Positions 33,798 through 46,500 are shown, numbered from the stretch's first letter. The stretch: 64,000 nt of DNA from Diplodia intermedia (GCA_021495925.1 JAKEKT010000054.1:124001-188000), one strand, 5' to 3'. The notes: generated from the sequence alone by a model not told the origin. Made by a program: numbers and translations.

Positions 33798-34677
33798 TCA
33801 TCTCAGAGCTCTTTGCACGCCATATATGTCCTTGCCCATAGAGTTGACGCGATCTTCTAGGCCACGCTTCTTGTCCTCCAGAACTCTGATTTCCTCCTCT
33901 TCCCTCATTAGATCTTCCATGGTCAAAGGCGCTTCTTCCGGCTCCAGTCTGGGCTGCATCGGTTCCTCCGCCTCATCGCCGTACTCATCACGCGGCTTGT
34001 TCATCCGCCCGAGTCTTGCCTGCTGTTCAGCAACGCGCAGCTCGTAGTGCTCGAGCGATGAGGTGAGCCGTGCATGCCTATGTCTGAGCTGCGCGATCTT
34101 CTGGTCGACACCCGGGATATGGCTATGTCAACGTCAGCGAAGTATGCCCGGATGAGACGGCTCGAGAGGCAGCCCCGAGCTTGGGCATATGCTCACTAGA
34201 CACCACAGAGCTTCTCCGCACCCTCGAGCAGCGTTTCCACATCGATCTCGCCTCTGTCTCTTCCTCCGCCATACGACCGATAGCCCAGCGTGCTCCCAGC
34301 GCCACCGCCGCCGCCTTCGCGGATGCGCTCGACCAAATCGTTGCCCAGGATCGCAGCAACGGCAGTGTTACGGCGGGGGGCATTGAAGACGGTAGCGCGG
34401 CGGTTGGAGCCGGCGAGAGAGGAGGGTTCTTGAGCGGCAGGGGTTCTCTGCGGAGGAGGAACGGAGAAGAGGGCGCGTTCATGCGACTCAGTGTCGCGGA
34501 TCAGAGCTGTAATGTCATGCGGGTGCAGCAGAGCATTGGCGAATATCTTTGGCCGGGGGAAGCTGCGGGTGGGTTAGCTGCTGTTTCTGTGGTTGGAGCA
34601 GATACGACGCACGGGAGCTCGGCAATTGATGTGGAGCAGAGAGAAATCTGCTCGAGATGGGCGTCGAGAAGCGTCAT
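33798..34677 (-). CDS. SPC34: DASH/Dam1 kinetochore complex subunit Spc34 (251 aa)
   Basis: Three exons: 34677–34613, 34562–34197 and 34122–33798; introns GTGCGT...CCGCAG and GTGAGC...CATAG were placed by frame and family match. The product begins MTLLDAHLEQISLCSTSIAE, then PKIFANALLHPHDITALIRD, a hallmark of fungal Spc34. The conserved NAPRRNTAVAAILGNDLVER and DVETLLEGAEKLCGVYHIPG follow. The C-terminal half is coiled coil, rich in Glu/Arg/Leu. Spc34 is one of the ten DASH subunits that form rings on microtubules and couple kinetochores to the spindle. The gene is unrecognisable without splicing because each exon lies in a different frame. Confidence 0.9.
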
Positions 34678-34963
34678 GGTTGGCGGGAGGGTGGCAGAGG
34701 CGTGTTGTTGGTGGCAGTGTCAACAGACGCACGGCGGCGCACAGACGCGTCGGCGTCTGCGAGGCGTCATGGCCGAGGGTCACCACCCGACCTCTGAAGC
34801 TCCCAAGCTGCCACCACCACATCTACCAACGTCTCCCCCATCAACCACCCCACCAACGCCCCTCGTCCCGCCCGCGAGTCCGTTTCTGCTTCCGAGTCGC
34901 CCCTTCTCCGAAGCTGTCCTCACTCCTCTCCATCGCCGCAGCATCGCCACACGTTCCATCATC
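34678..34963. promoter_or_regulatory. Bidirectional promoter SPC34 / RPN3 with three PACE-like GGTGGCA boxes
   Basis: The 286 bp between the divergent ATGs contain GGTGGCA at 34690–34696 and 34710–34716, and its complement TGCCACC at 34809–34815. These are the first seven bases of the proteasome-associated control element GGTGGCAAA bound by Rpn4 in yeast; the final AA is missing in all three. A role in proteasome gene control is inference. Confidence 0.45.
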
Positions 34964-36667
34964 ATGGCGGAGAGCATGGAAGGCGTTGTCACTTCCGGCG
35001 AGCAGCCCGTCGTTGACACCAAGGAGAAGGCCGTTGCAGGTCCGTTGCCTCATCCTTCGGCTTCCCAGTGTTCTTGAGTCGCGCCGTCGGTCGCCGTGCC
35101 GGCGAGTGTAGACCCAGTCCGCCACAGCAAGCAGTCGTGGAGCTGTGTCGGGAGCTAGATAGCATGCATCAGCTTGCCTATGGACGCTAACGCGGTACAG
35201 ACATCGCCAGCAACTTCGCCCTCCTTGAGCGGGCCGTTGCGCAGTTCGACTCACGCTTTACCCTGCGCGCTTTGCGCTCGATATCCTCGTTGCGGAAGCG
35301 CCTCGACCCGCAAGTCCTGGTTGACGCCATCGTCTCCTACTACCCCTCGAGCAATGAAATGGGCAAGAAGCTCGTCCAAGCTATCGGTGGCCCCGCACAA
35401 TCGACCAAGACGTCCGAGGCGAACGCGAAGAAGGAGGTTGTCCCCGAGGTCGACGTCTACCTCGCCGTTCTCGTCCAGGTACTGCCACGGCGTGTTTACC
35501 TCTGCATGTTGCACCCGCTGACTTGTCCGCCTCCAGGTGCTCTTCTACGACCAGCAGGAGTTTTCCAAGGGCGCGCAATGGTCGTCGTGGCTGGTTGATC
35601 ACATCCGCGAGCTGAACCGCCGAACGCTCGATTCCCTGGCCGCCAAGGCTTACTTCTACTTCGCTCTGTTCCACGAGAACCTGGATCCCAAGCCGCCGTC
35701 GCGGCAATCGCCTGTCATCAATATCCGCCGCCAGCTCCTCGCCGCTCTCCGCAGCGCTGTCCTGCGGAAGGATGAAGATACCCAGGCCGCCGTCATGGTG
35801 CTGCTGCTGCGAAACTACCTCTCGACCGCCGACATCACCCAGGCCGACCTGCTGGTTGCGCAGACGCAATTCCCCCAGACCGCTCCCAACAATCAGGTCG
35901 CCCGCTTTCTCTACTACCTTGGCCGCATCCGCGCCATCCAGCTCAACTACACCGAGGCCCACGAGCACTTGACCAGCGCCACCCGCAAGTCGCCAACCAG
36001 CGCCGTCGCCGCCGGCTTCTACCAAGCGTCGATGAAGCTGCTCGTGATCGTCGAGCTGCTGATGGGCGACATCCCCGACCGCGCCATCTTCAGCCAGCCC
36101 AAGCTCGAGCGCGCGCTGGAGCCGTATTTCCGTCTCGTGCAGGCGGTGCGCATGGGCGACCTGCAAGGCTTCGTGCGCGTGGTGCACGCCAACGCCGGCG
36201 TCTTCCAGCGCGAGGGCACGTACACGCTGATCCTGCGCCTGCGCCAAAACGTCATCCGCACAGGTATCCGCATGCTCTCGCTCAGCTACTCGCGCATCTC
36301 GCTGCGCGACATCTGCATCCGTCTGGGCCTCGAGAGCGAGGAGTCGGCCGAGTACATCGTCGCCAAGGCCATCCGCGACGGCGTCATCGAGGCCGCGATC
36401 AACCATGAAAAGGGCTTCATGCAGACCAAGCGCCCCGGCGACGTCTACGCCACCCGCGAGCCCGCCGAGGCCTTCCACGACCGCATCTCGGCCTGCCTGA
36501 CGCTCCACGACGAGTGCGTCAAGGCCATGCGCTACCCCATGAACCAGCACCGCCTCGAGCTGAAGAACGCCCAGGAGGCACGCGAGCGCGAGAGGGAGCT
36601 CGCTAAGGAGATCCAGGACGGCGACATCGACGAGGATGACGCGGCGGGCGATTTTGAGGGGTTGTAG
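34964..36667 (+). CDS. RPN3: 26S proteasome regulatory subunit Rpn3 (PSMD3 homologue, 494 aa)
   Basis: Three exons: 34964–35039, 35201–35478 and 35537–36667. The start MAESMEGVVTSGEQP follows a pyrimidine-rich leader. The body is a solenoid of helical repeats (VLFYDQQEFSKGAQWSSWLV, RFLYYLGRIRAIQLNYTEAH) ending in a PCI domain (about 300–440; TLILRLRQNVIRTGIRMLSL, YSRISLRDICIRLGL). The C-terminal tail is acidic and helical. Rpn3 is a lid subunit of the 19S regulatory particle, and its length matches yeast Rpn3 (523 aa). UBR1, an E3 ligase whose products go to the proteasome, lies 4 kb downstream on the other strand; the neighbourhood may be coincidental. Confidence 0.95.
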
Positions 36668-38015
36668 GTTGGGAGCGGAGCTTCAATCTCCATTCCTCTT
36701 TGGAGAGGAGACAGGCAAACCAGGCTAGGGAACTGTGGTCGTATGTAATGATTAGAAAAGAGAATAAAAGGGGTGCATGCGATTTTTCTTTTTCTTTGGT
36801 TGTCTCCACGCGTGATCAACCAACCCATAGAACCCACTGGAATCTTTCACGATGCATAGTAGTTTGCGTACTACATTATTGTTTGACAGATGTTTCGGGT
36901 TGGATCTGGGCACTGTGACTTGCGGAAATCAAGCAGATTAATCTACAAATTCGGGGCCAAGTAGGTGCGAGCAAGCCTGTCCATCCGCACTCACCATGTT
37001 TTCTCGAACGTATCGTACTAGGTGAAACGGCAAGTATAATCAAAATGAAATGGCAAGTACAATCAAAATGAAATGGCAAGTTCGACCAAAGTGCAATGGC
37101 GAGTTTGACCAAAATGAAATGGCAAGTACGGTGAAATGTTGAGTATGGTCAAAATGACAAAGTAAGACCGAGGCCAACGTATTTGAGCTAAGGTGAACCC
37201 GACTCCCAACCAAAGTATATGAAAGACTACTACTACGATGATCGACATGGCTGGAGATTTACGCAAAACGGAAAGCACAGTGGCAAGAAAAGAAACCCAT
37301 CCCATACCTGGACCCTAATATCCATGTTGCATGCCTCCTTGATCTAGAGAGAAAGAGTAGAGAGAGAAGAGAAATCATGAAGAAAGTTCCTAACAATGAC
37401 GCCTTTGCCTGTATATTTATCTTGTTCCAATTTCCCTCCAACCCCATCCTGCGATGATGATAACAATACCTGAGTGAACAATCCTCCGATGGAAACTAAA
37501 CATGACAGTGAAACTAGGAGAACAGCGGGCAAAGAGAATAACAAGCTGAACCAGTTGAGATTGGAATTGGGAGAGAAAGATACCAAAAGATCTAGCAGTT
37601 CGTAACCACTGACGACGAGCGCCATGAATGACTGCATCGTCCGCTTGTTGAAAGGTCGATGAGTGGCGAAGGCCTTCTGTGGGTCATAAATAACACAAAG
37701 GCCTTCCTAGTGCTCGCATGGTAGTAAAAAAAAAATACATCTAACTCAAAAACAGTGGAAAGTCGACGCCATCGTGATAGGAGCTGCCGTTGGAAGTTGT
37801 CGTTTTGAAGGGCTCTTCAGTTCCATATAAGGTATCTCCAAAGAGGAGCAAAAAGAGCAGCAGGCCGGTATAATTCCTTAGTGAACATGCAAATCGAGGA
37901 TGGACACCCCAAGGACACCGGTGAAGTGGACTGATGCGCCGGGGCAAACGCCGGCTTGGCTGCTGTAGCAACGCTGAAGGATGCAACGAAGAGGGAAGAC
38001 GCAATGTACACCGTT
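36668..38015. other. AT-rich interval between convergent RPN3 and NYN gene
   Basis: The interval is 1.35 kb, AT-richer than its surroundings, and contains a five-unit 23-bp minisatellite. Minus-strand ORFs near 37.1–37.6 kb are hydrophobic but do not splice into an open protein. Confidence 0.55.
37023..37137 (+). repeat. 23-bp minisatellite, five units
   Basis: Five adjacent 23-bp units start at 37023, 37046, 37069, 37092 and 37115, with consensus TGAAATGGCAAGTACAATCA plus AAA. A degenerate sixth unit may follow to about 37158. Units differ by 1 to 6 bases. The period is not a multiple of three and the array lies outside genes. Confidence 0.92.
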
Positions 38016-39911
38016 TCAAGTGTCCAGCAGGTCCTCAACGTAGTCATCCAAGCTGATGATACGGAACGCGTCCCCCCATTTCTGGCGGAATTCACGTTTC
38101 TTGTAGGCATTGCTAATGCCAGCTTGCCACGAGACGAGCTCGACGCGCCACCCCTTCTTAAGTGCGCGCTCGACCATGCGCATGAAGCCCTGACTGTACT
38201 CGGCAGCCGCGGCGTCGCCGGTGGCCAACACAATCGTGGACGGTTTGTCAACATCAACAACCGATTCCAACATCTTCAAGTGCAGAATCTCATCCACGCC
38301 CTGCTCAACCCATGCCTCCTTGGCTTTCAAGGTTGCTGCAGTGTTCGTTTCAGATCCACTGCCGCTACCCTCGCCGCCACTAGAGGCACGGTAAGTGCCA
38401 GTCCCGCGGGCTTCGCGCTGACGAAAGTACTTCTGACGTTCAGTAAGCTCGCGAGCTTTGAACACCTTATCCAGGATGTTCGTCTCATAACCAATAGACT
38501 TGGCCCGCTCGAAAGTGGGAATAGCGGGAAGTGAGCCAACAAGAACGCGTTTAGCAACCGGTCGGCGTCGCTCCATCAGCAAGACAAGAGCTTCGAAATC
38601 AATGTCCTCCCGGCGAATGCGAGCCTGCACGGGGAGGCCACGCATCGTCTTGACGCAGTTTTGAAATCCAATGTGGATGTTGGAAAAGTCGATGAAAACA
38701 TGGACACCATCGGGCGCCTGTGTGTGGTTGACAAGCTGAGCAGGTTTGGCCAGCCAATGCTTGTCTTCGCCAAAGTTGCGGATGAGAGTCAACAAGAAGT
38801 GAAGGTTCCTGTCATCCTTGTCCCGGATGGTCAAGGGGTTGGGGTGCTGTTGCGAAGGAGACGTTCCGGCGCCTTGGAAGTACAGTGGCCTCTGGTTCAT
38901 TATGGCATTGAGGTAGCCGGAATTCATGCCTGCAGGCGCAGGCGAGCTATGAGGAAGGGTTCCAGGCTGGTTGGGTGGAGTGCGAGACTTGAGAGCATCG
39001 CGTTTCTTCACCGGAGAACCGGAGTGGTTCTTCGAGGCCCTATCCTTATCAGAGCTGGAAAGCTTGAAGGGAATCGCGGAATCCTCAAGCTTCTTGGGCT
39101 TCCTTGGAATATCGATGGGTTTCGAAGTAGAAGCAAACATGTGGGTGCTAGGCTTGGTGGCGACCTTCTGGGGTTCGGTGAAAGGAATAGCTTGCGGAGT
39201 AGGAACATCTCTCAAAGCTTGAGGAGTCAAAGGGATTGCGCGCGATCGCAGATTGTATCGGACTTCAGGGGCGTGGGCCTGCTGCCCAGCCGCGCCCATT
39301 GTATGAATACTAGCCCTTCGAGCTGGCGTGTAAAGCTGTGCGTCATCTCCAGACTCAGCGTCACTGATCGTCTTCACCTTGGAAGCCTGCTTCTCGACTT
39401 CAGCCACGCGACGAGCCCTGCGGTTTTCCCGCTTGCGCTGAGTCTTGGTGAGACCGGACAAGTCCTTAGCCGGGGCGTCAGACACGTCTGCGGCGGCAGT
39501 GCCGAAGACATCATCGACGCCATTGGCGAGGGTGTCTAAGTCATCTTCCTCCGAAGCCCGCCATATTTGGGCTTTGTCAGCTGGCTGGTAGGCAGCACCA
39601 TCGGAAGCATATGCCTCGGTCTCTTTGTCGGCACTCGGTTCGGAAGGCGGTGGAGTGAGCAGCGGGAGTTGGGGTGGCGACCTGCCTAGGGCCTTCCAGA
39701 TCTTGTTGAAGTCGCCAAGACCGCCCGATGGCTCGTCAGCGGCGAGTGACTTCAGATCCTCGTCCTGAGGCTGCTCCGACGGAGTGGAACGAAAGGCGGT
39801 AGCCTGGGGTTTGGGCGAGAGCGAGTTGATGAGGTTGAGGGCCTGGGAGAAGTCCCAGGGCGAGTCCTCCGGGGTTGGGGGCATTCGAGGATGCGAAGTC
39901 GTCATGCTCAT
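38016..39911 (-). CDS. NYN-domain (PIN-like) protein, putative RNase or RNA-binding (631 aa)
   Basis: A single exon. Residues 1–380 are predicted disordered, rich in Pro/Ser/Glu, with a basic patch TKTQRKRENRRARRVAEV near 170 that could bind nucleic acid or serve as nuclear localisation. A NYN-type nuclease fold begins near residue 410 with VHVFIDFSNIHIGFQNC, whose Asp and Asn are the first conserved metal-site residues, and continues with a later acidic motif in STIVLATGDAAAAEYSQGF and the strand GWRVELVSWQAGISN. NYN domains share the PIN RNase fold and occur in RNA-processing proteins. The substrate is unknown. The ATG at 39911 is followed by a second in-frame ATG two codons on (MSM), so either could be used. 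Confidence 0.85.
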   Translation of the reverse strand: MSMTTSHPRMPPTPEDSPWDFSQALNLINSLSPKPQATAFRSTPSEQPQDEDLKSLAADEPSGGLGDFNKIWKALGRSPPQLPLLTPPPSEPSADKETEAYASDGAAYQPADKAQIWRASEEDDLDTLANGVDDVFGTAAADVSDAPAKDLSGLTKTQRKRENRRARRVAEVEKQASKVKTISDAESGDDAQLYTPARRASIHTMGAAGQQAHAPEVRYNLRSRAIPLTPQALRDVPTPQAIPFTEPQKVATKPSTHMFASTSKPIDIPRKPKKLEDSAIPFKLSSSDKDRASKNHSGSPVKKRDALKSRTPPNQPGTLPHSSPAPAGMNSGYLNAIMNQRPLYFQGAGTSPSQQHPNPLTIRDKDDRNLHFLLTLIRNFGEDKHWLAKPAQLVNHTQAPDGVHVFIDFSNIHIGFQNCVKTMRGLPVQARIRREDIDFEALVLLMERRRPVAKRVLVGSLPAIPTFERAKSIGYETNILDKVFKARELTERQKYFRQREARGTGTYRASSGGEGSGSGSETNTAATLKAKEAWVEQGVDEILHLKMLESVVDVDKPSTIVLATGDAAAAEYSQGFMRMVERALKKGWRVELVSWQAGISNAYKKREFRQKWGDAFRIISLDDYVEDLLDT

Positions 39912-40584
39912 GTGGAATGTGCGAATCTATTCAAGTGAGGCAAGGGAACTGGGCGGTTTAGCGGTTAGCATACAAACAGTGAGGCAAGGCGGTGGCAATG
40001 CGCATCGTACAAGCTAGGTCGGATGGGGTCGCCTTGAGGCGCGTGAACATCGTTGGACGCAGCGGAATACGGGTGGTGCTCGAAAGAGCGTCTAGCAGAG
40101 GTTCATATCGGCGAGAGGGAGTGGTGTGTGAGTGGGTTGGGGTGGCCAAAGGGTACCTACGAGCTGCGGCGCCAGGCGGGGCGGAGATTCGGGGGCCCGT
40201 GCGCGCCGGATGACTGGTCGAACGTGCCAGGGCTGTCTTTGCCACGGTGCGTCTTCTCGACAGTCCCCGTCGGCTCGAGAGCAGCCGTCCCCATTGCCAT
40301 TCTACATGCTGGCCCATCCCGCGCCAGCCGCTTGAAGCGCTCCTCTCGCTTGTGTGTTGCCGCAATATCGCACGTCGATCCCTCATTACCCGGGCGCCGG
40401 CATGACGCCATGCACGTGGGCAATACTACTACGTACAATGGGCGGATCATTCTCATGCCCTGCCCCGTATTTTATCGGTACTTCTATACCATATACATCG
40501 AATCAAACACACGAAATCCATCCGTCCTGTGCCCAACTCCCTGCAATGCTTCCTGTTCTTCCAATCCAACCCAACTCACACCAA
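39912..40584. other. Promoter of NYN gene and 3' flank of UBR1
   Basis: Both neighbours are on the minus strand. I see no ORF or RNA gene worth calling. Confidence 0.6.
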
Positions 40585-43500
40585 TCACATCGTCTCCCAC
40601 CCGCCGTTATTGATGTCCCCCTCTAGCTTCCGAGCAATGGTGGACGGCACTTGGTGGTTCAACCATACGTTTCGAACGAGCGCGTCGTACCGCTTTTGGT
40701 GCAAGTACAGCTGGTGTTGTCGCCGCAACGACATGTCCGTCTCACCGTGCTTGTCTAGATACGGCGCCGGGAACCAGCTGCCGCTCTGGTGGTGTGTGTA
40801 GAGCAGCATGCACTTGCGGATGTTGATGAACATGCCAATGTTGCCGCCGCATCTGCAACTCATGTTAGAAACGGACCATGCTAGACCACGACGAGATACT
40901 TACTTGGCCTGGTGCTGCATGCATCCACCCTTGCCTCCTTGCTTCATGCAGCAGACTGCCTGACTGCAGAAAATCTCCCCGCAGAAGAGGCACACGCAAG
41001 GATCCGTCAGCTCCTTGTGAGGAACAGTCGGGCATTTACGCTTGATTGCTTCGTCCGTCAGTGTGTCGTAATTCTTCGGCAAGCCAACTAGCTCGAATAT
41101 TGCTGGGTGACTGAGAGTCAGCGGCCTCGCTGGAGGACCCGAGCGCTTGCTCTCGCGATACAATGCCCAATGCTTGATCCAGCCTGACGCAATCGACCGG
41201 ATGATCATGCTTGCTGGGCCATCGGCAAGGTACGTGCCGAACACCTCGTCCAGTGAGGGGAGCCGCAGCGACTTCGAAAGGCGCTGGAGTTCAGGCTCCT
41301 TGGCCGAGTCGTATCCGGCATCAGGAAACTCTATGCCGTAACGAACATGCAGGAGGATCACAGCCTTGCGCACGAAGGGCAAAGCATAGGCTGAGACCAA
41401 CACACGAAGGTACCGCAAAAAGTTGATGTTCTCGGGATCAAAGAGCGACATAACCCTCTGAGCTCCCTGCCCTGCATCGTCGAACATGACCGCTTCTTCG
41501 TTGTCCACGACGATACGCTTCACAAAGGCCGAGAATATGTCCATTTGCTCCTGACCAAGACTGGCCTCGTGGTCCCTGTAGATGTTCCCATCGCTCACGG
41601 GAGCCTTTGCAAGCACTTCGGGATCAGCAAGGACAAACACCGTTATGGCCTTGACAATCTCAGCGAGATAGCAAAGTCGCATGACGTGGTGGATGTCAAG
41701 ATGAAGCGAAGGGACAAGACAGGCCGAGCTTTCTGCGAGGAACACGAATGGATCCTGTAGGAAGAGCGGAGGAACTGATTTCGTCGGAGATGCTGGCTCT
41801 TCCACCAGAGGGTGGCCAAACATTAGCTGATGGAGCTGGCGGTTCTGGCTGTCCAAGAACTCCGTATTTGTTCTGTTCTTCCCTTGATGATGCATGCCTC
41901 CGATGGCAAGATAAGACGTTACAGTCTCAGACAGCACCCGGAGATGCGTGAGCGAGTGTTCCGAGATCTTGTCCAGCAACGTGCAACCCACATCGGATTC
42001 GGTACCACGCTGAGCAATCTCGGCTGCAGCAATGGAGAACCCAAGGGACTTGGCAAGCGTATCGGTGTATGTCAAGTCCTCAGAGGCAATGTGAGAGCTG
42101 TGGCCATGAGAATGGGAGTATCTTGTCTGCAGCATGTTTGCCCGCATCGTGTCTCGCAAGCGCCGGTAGATGGAGAAGAGTTCCAGAGGCGGCGTGGCTT
42201 GTAGAGCCGGTGCGGGTGGCTCAGGCGTCGCGACCACAAACGGTTCTCTTGCATCCTCCTCCGCCCGAGCTAAGAAATTAGGCAATGGGAAGACACGGGG
42301 GCCAGAGCTTTGCGTCGACGGTGCAGCCACCGTCACAGGCCCAGGCCGAGACAGGTCAGACAGCCTAGAGGAGAGGGGGGTAATCATCTTCTCTGTGCCA
42401 TAATCGAGAAACATGTTATGCTGCCGTATGAAGGCCGGTGGAATATCCCCACCTGCACGCTCAGGGCCTTTGTCAAGCTTTGAAATCTGGACACTGACGT
42501 GAGATTCAAGCCATGCATCAAACGGAATCTCGGGCTCTAGAACACCAGGGTAGGTGATGGTCTTGCCTTCCCAGATGATTGGCAGAAAGGCATTGCCAAG
42601 CGCCTTGCAGAGGGGACACATGAATTCCTTGTACTCAGGACGCTCCGGATGCTGCCGTGCAATCTGGTTGACATGCCTACGGTGCGTTGCTGTGTTGTAA
42701 ACCTCGAAGCAGGAGTAATGCATGATATGTCCACAGCCGGTGCTGACAGGACCTCTCTTGTTGTGAGAGTAAGGGAACCCTTTACCCAAATCCTGACGCT
42801 CGGTCAAGACGGTCTTTCCCTCGAAGGTTGTTTTTTGCACAGTCTTGCGGTTATTCCCAGAAACACCAAAAGGCCTGATATGCTCAGCAGAGCGGTCCAA
42901 GTCGGCTGGGGTGGTAGCGACTTCAGACAGCCAGTCAGGATCCTGCACGTTCGTCTGGCGCAAAATTCCACTCTCAGAGACGAAGGCAAATGTGCCATAG
43001 AGCCTCTGGTCGTCAGTTTCCTCTTGGCATAGAATGCAGGTGCCCGAGGGGTACTTCCAAGTTTTGTCCTCTTGAGCAGCGGGCGTGTCAAAGTCTTCTT
43101 CTTCATCGCTCAGGTCGTCTCCCCAGTCGATGGCTTGATTGGCCATGAAATTGGACTGTTGCTCCTTGAATTGGGCCATAACCCGCGCCTGCCTCTCGAG
43201 AGCCTGTCTCTTTTTCAGTTCCTTGTCTTGAGCGGCGGCTGCAGCTGGGGATGCTGTGTCCATTCGATCGACTGGGACCGCATTTTCGAACCCGATCGGC
43301 TGTCGCTGTTGGATACGGGACAGGATCAGACGGATCTTCGGTTCGCAGGCCTTGAACTCTTCCTTGTCTAACAAGGCACGAAGCAAGGAAACGATCGTAT
43401 CCTGTTGCTGGAATCCGGGACCGGGAGAGAAACGCTTTGAAAGCGCAAAGAGAGTGAATGATCCCGATGGATCCTCCTCCGCTCCTGCTGCAAATTCACC

Positions 43501-46500
43501 CAATTCCTCGTTGACCACCACAATGATGAGTTGCAGTACGAATTGAATAAATGCTTCCAGCCTTGTCGAGGGGATGTTAGGGGTGACGGTCGGAGACGCC
43601 AGCGCATAGCCGAGGAAGTAGTAGATGAACTGAGCAAAAATGGGAAGTTTGGTGAAATGAGCCAGGTCTTTGAAAATGCCGCTCCCTATCCGGGGGAGCT
43701 TAGGCTCGAAAACAATGCTTGCCGGGTCTTTCCCACTCTTCTTCGCCATGTGGTTCTTGTAAATGTTCTCGGCTTCCTCGCGGCTGTTCCTGTTGTAATG
43801 AGCAATGTACGGATCAATATCCTCAATGTACTGCTCCTTTAGGGTGAAAGTTCCCGAGTCTGAAAGACCTTCCGGTGCCCTGAACAGAGTCATCTCCTTG
43901 AGTATGTCACCAAACTCGTCATAGTCTTGTAACCTTTCAGAGAAGCGCTGGGTAAGATCCGAGTACGCCATCGGCTTGAAGCAGAGAGTGTGTGCGATGT
44001 CACGGCGAGCTGCTGCTAGGAAGGGGTTGGGAGAATCATCAGGCGGCAAAAGCGAGGATCGATCGCTCAAGAGGATGATGAGTAGGTGAATGAAATCCTC
44101 AGCCACATCGATAGTCTGAAGATCTTCGTATCCCGGCCGCACTGCATAATCACCCTTTGCCCAATTCGTCATGCCGAATCTGTCAATCATCTGGGCAAGG
44201 AATTGTGGCAGTGGGCAGATGACCAGGCCAATCTGTAAGAGGAAAATATCGCGCTGATGGGAATTGTCCCTTTGAGTAACCCCACGGTAAGTTGTCATCT
44301 GGTGACGTAGGGTGATGCCGTTCCTGACCCACATGCCAGCCCTCATCTGTGCCAGCCAAGCGCACACCCTGAGAGGGAAGTCGAAGAGCGCAAGAAGATA
44401 TTCATCCGGCTGGCAGTCAGGTATATGTGCCCGTGGAGGCGAAGGGTAGTCCCTGAGCTCTTGAACAGAAAACAAGAGCAGGCCCAAGAGTTGCTCACGC
44501 GGCATGGCTTTGCCGCGGTCGATTAACCATGACAAGGTGTAGTGCAGGGCGTGATGGAAACTCATCGGCTCCTTCTCGACCACAAAATCGACGACCCTGT
44601 ACTTAGGCCAGTTGTAAACGGGACCCACGGCATCTGCTTCGAAAGCATCGAGAGTTTTGAAAGTCGTCTCCTTCTTCAGCTCCGCTTGATTGAACCGCTT
44701 ACGCTCCGATCCCATGGAATTGATGATGACAATCTTCGCAGTCGTACGAATCGCACGACAAACGTTCGACAAGTCTGGATCTCTTTCTGACATGAAAGAT
44801 TCCGAAAATTGACGGCAAAGCTTGTTGATTTCCCGGGTGATGAGCGAGGCGCTGATCCAAGCATCAGTCTCGTACTCGATGTGTTCGCCCACAGCGCGCA
44901 CGTTCGGGCAGATACCCTGATGCAACTTGACGAGATCGAGGAATTGCAGAAGATAGCGGTTCTCCTGGCATATCTTCTCCTGCACGTGCTCAGAGCCCAG
45001 AAGGTACTTCATATCCAGGAAAAAATGGTACATGCGGCGGTTAGTGACAGCACCCGCCTCGAAGGCTAATGTGGCCATCGGATTGACATCAGAGGGATAT
45101 CCCACTTGGCGCGTTGTCAGGAACGTGTAGAGGATTGCCATCAGGTTGGTCAGGAAGTTACCCCTTTCCACCACTTCGGAAGTAATTGATGGAGTCGTCA
45201 ACATCTGCAGCGACAGGTTGATGATGGAATGATCCGGTTCGCGGTCAGCAATCAAATAGAGCTGAGCAAGTGTTGTGTAGAGAGCTGCGAACCGTAGCCC
45301 CAGAATCCGCTTGAAGTACGGGATCGTGACTACCGTGCTGATGAAAACGTCCCGAATGTCAATGCGGACTTTCTTCCACATTCGGAGATCGTAGAGGATC
45401 ATGAAATCCAAACGAACCCGTTGCCAAAGGTCTTCATGGACTGGTAGATTTGCTCTCATATGATATCCTTCGGGCTTCTCTTGCCAGTACTTGGCGGGGC
45501 GAGGAGGCCTCAACGTTCTGGTCTTGATCTTCGGCGTTTTCGGTACCTCCATCGTAGGCGTTTCTTCGAACATGTTGTCGAAGGCTAGAGATTCACCGTC
45601 AGAGTCTGCTGGAGTGTGGATCTGGTCTCGCCTGCGAGGTGCTGGGGGCGGCGGTGGAGGAGGCGGGTATCCTGCAAAAGTTGCCTCCGATGCCTCAAGA
45701 CTGTCCATACCATCTGAGCCATCCATGTCCACATCCCCATCTCCTTCTTCTCCCAGAATCTGGTCAACCTCCATGTCCTCGTCTTCCTCGTCCACGCCAT
45801 CCTCGTCATCCTCCCAGTTGTCATCTTCATCCGAATCAAGGTCTCTCACAGCCGTCCGTCTACCCCTAGGAAGTATGCGGCCATAGATCATGCGGAGTTC
45901 GTCCTCTGCATCTTCGGCTTCGTGGTCGTCGATACCATCACGCCCGATTTTTGCGTGATGGGCCTCGCTACCCATACGCCATGGTTTAAGCATCTCCTCG
46001 CAGATGACGTTACGAAGGATGGAGTTGTCCGGGCCCACGCTGCAACCAGAAATGTCCGAGACCCATTCCACTATGGTTTCACACATCTGCTCACGGAAGG
46101 TATCCCGTGCGGACCGAATCGTAACAGTGAGCTTGATCTCCTCAATGATTTTGGCCATACGGAGAAGGTCCTTGACGTCGGTAGAGTATATGATGACGCT
46201 GCGGCCAATGTCATCGACTTCGTAGGCCTTGTCGCGACCGAACCTTTGTGTCTGCTTACATGCTCGAGCAAGCTGGTTCTCGACATCCATGACAGTGTGC
46301 TTCTCGTCGTTCCAAAGGACTAGGACGAATTCTTGATCGGCTTCTGAGACCTCCACGCCTCCGTACCATTTTGACGTGAGGCGGGACAGCCGTTCATCCT
46401 CGCGGATGGACTCCTCCGTCTTGGGGAGGCGGAGTTGCTCTGGGGAACACGAGAAGACATCGCAAAGGTAGTCAAGAGCGCGTGCGATGGTCGTCCTCAT

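Noticed and set aside
37063..37637. Hydrophobic minus-strand ORFs that might splice into a small membrane protein
   Set aside because: Plausible donors and acceptors exist, but every in-frame joining I tried meets a stop within a few codons.
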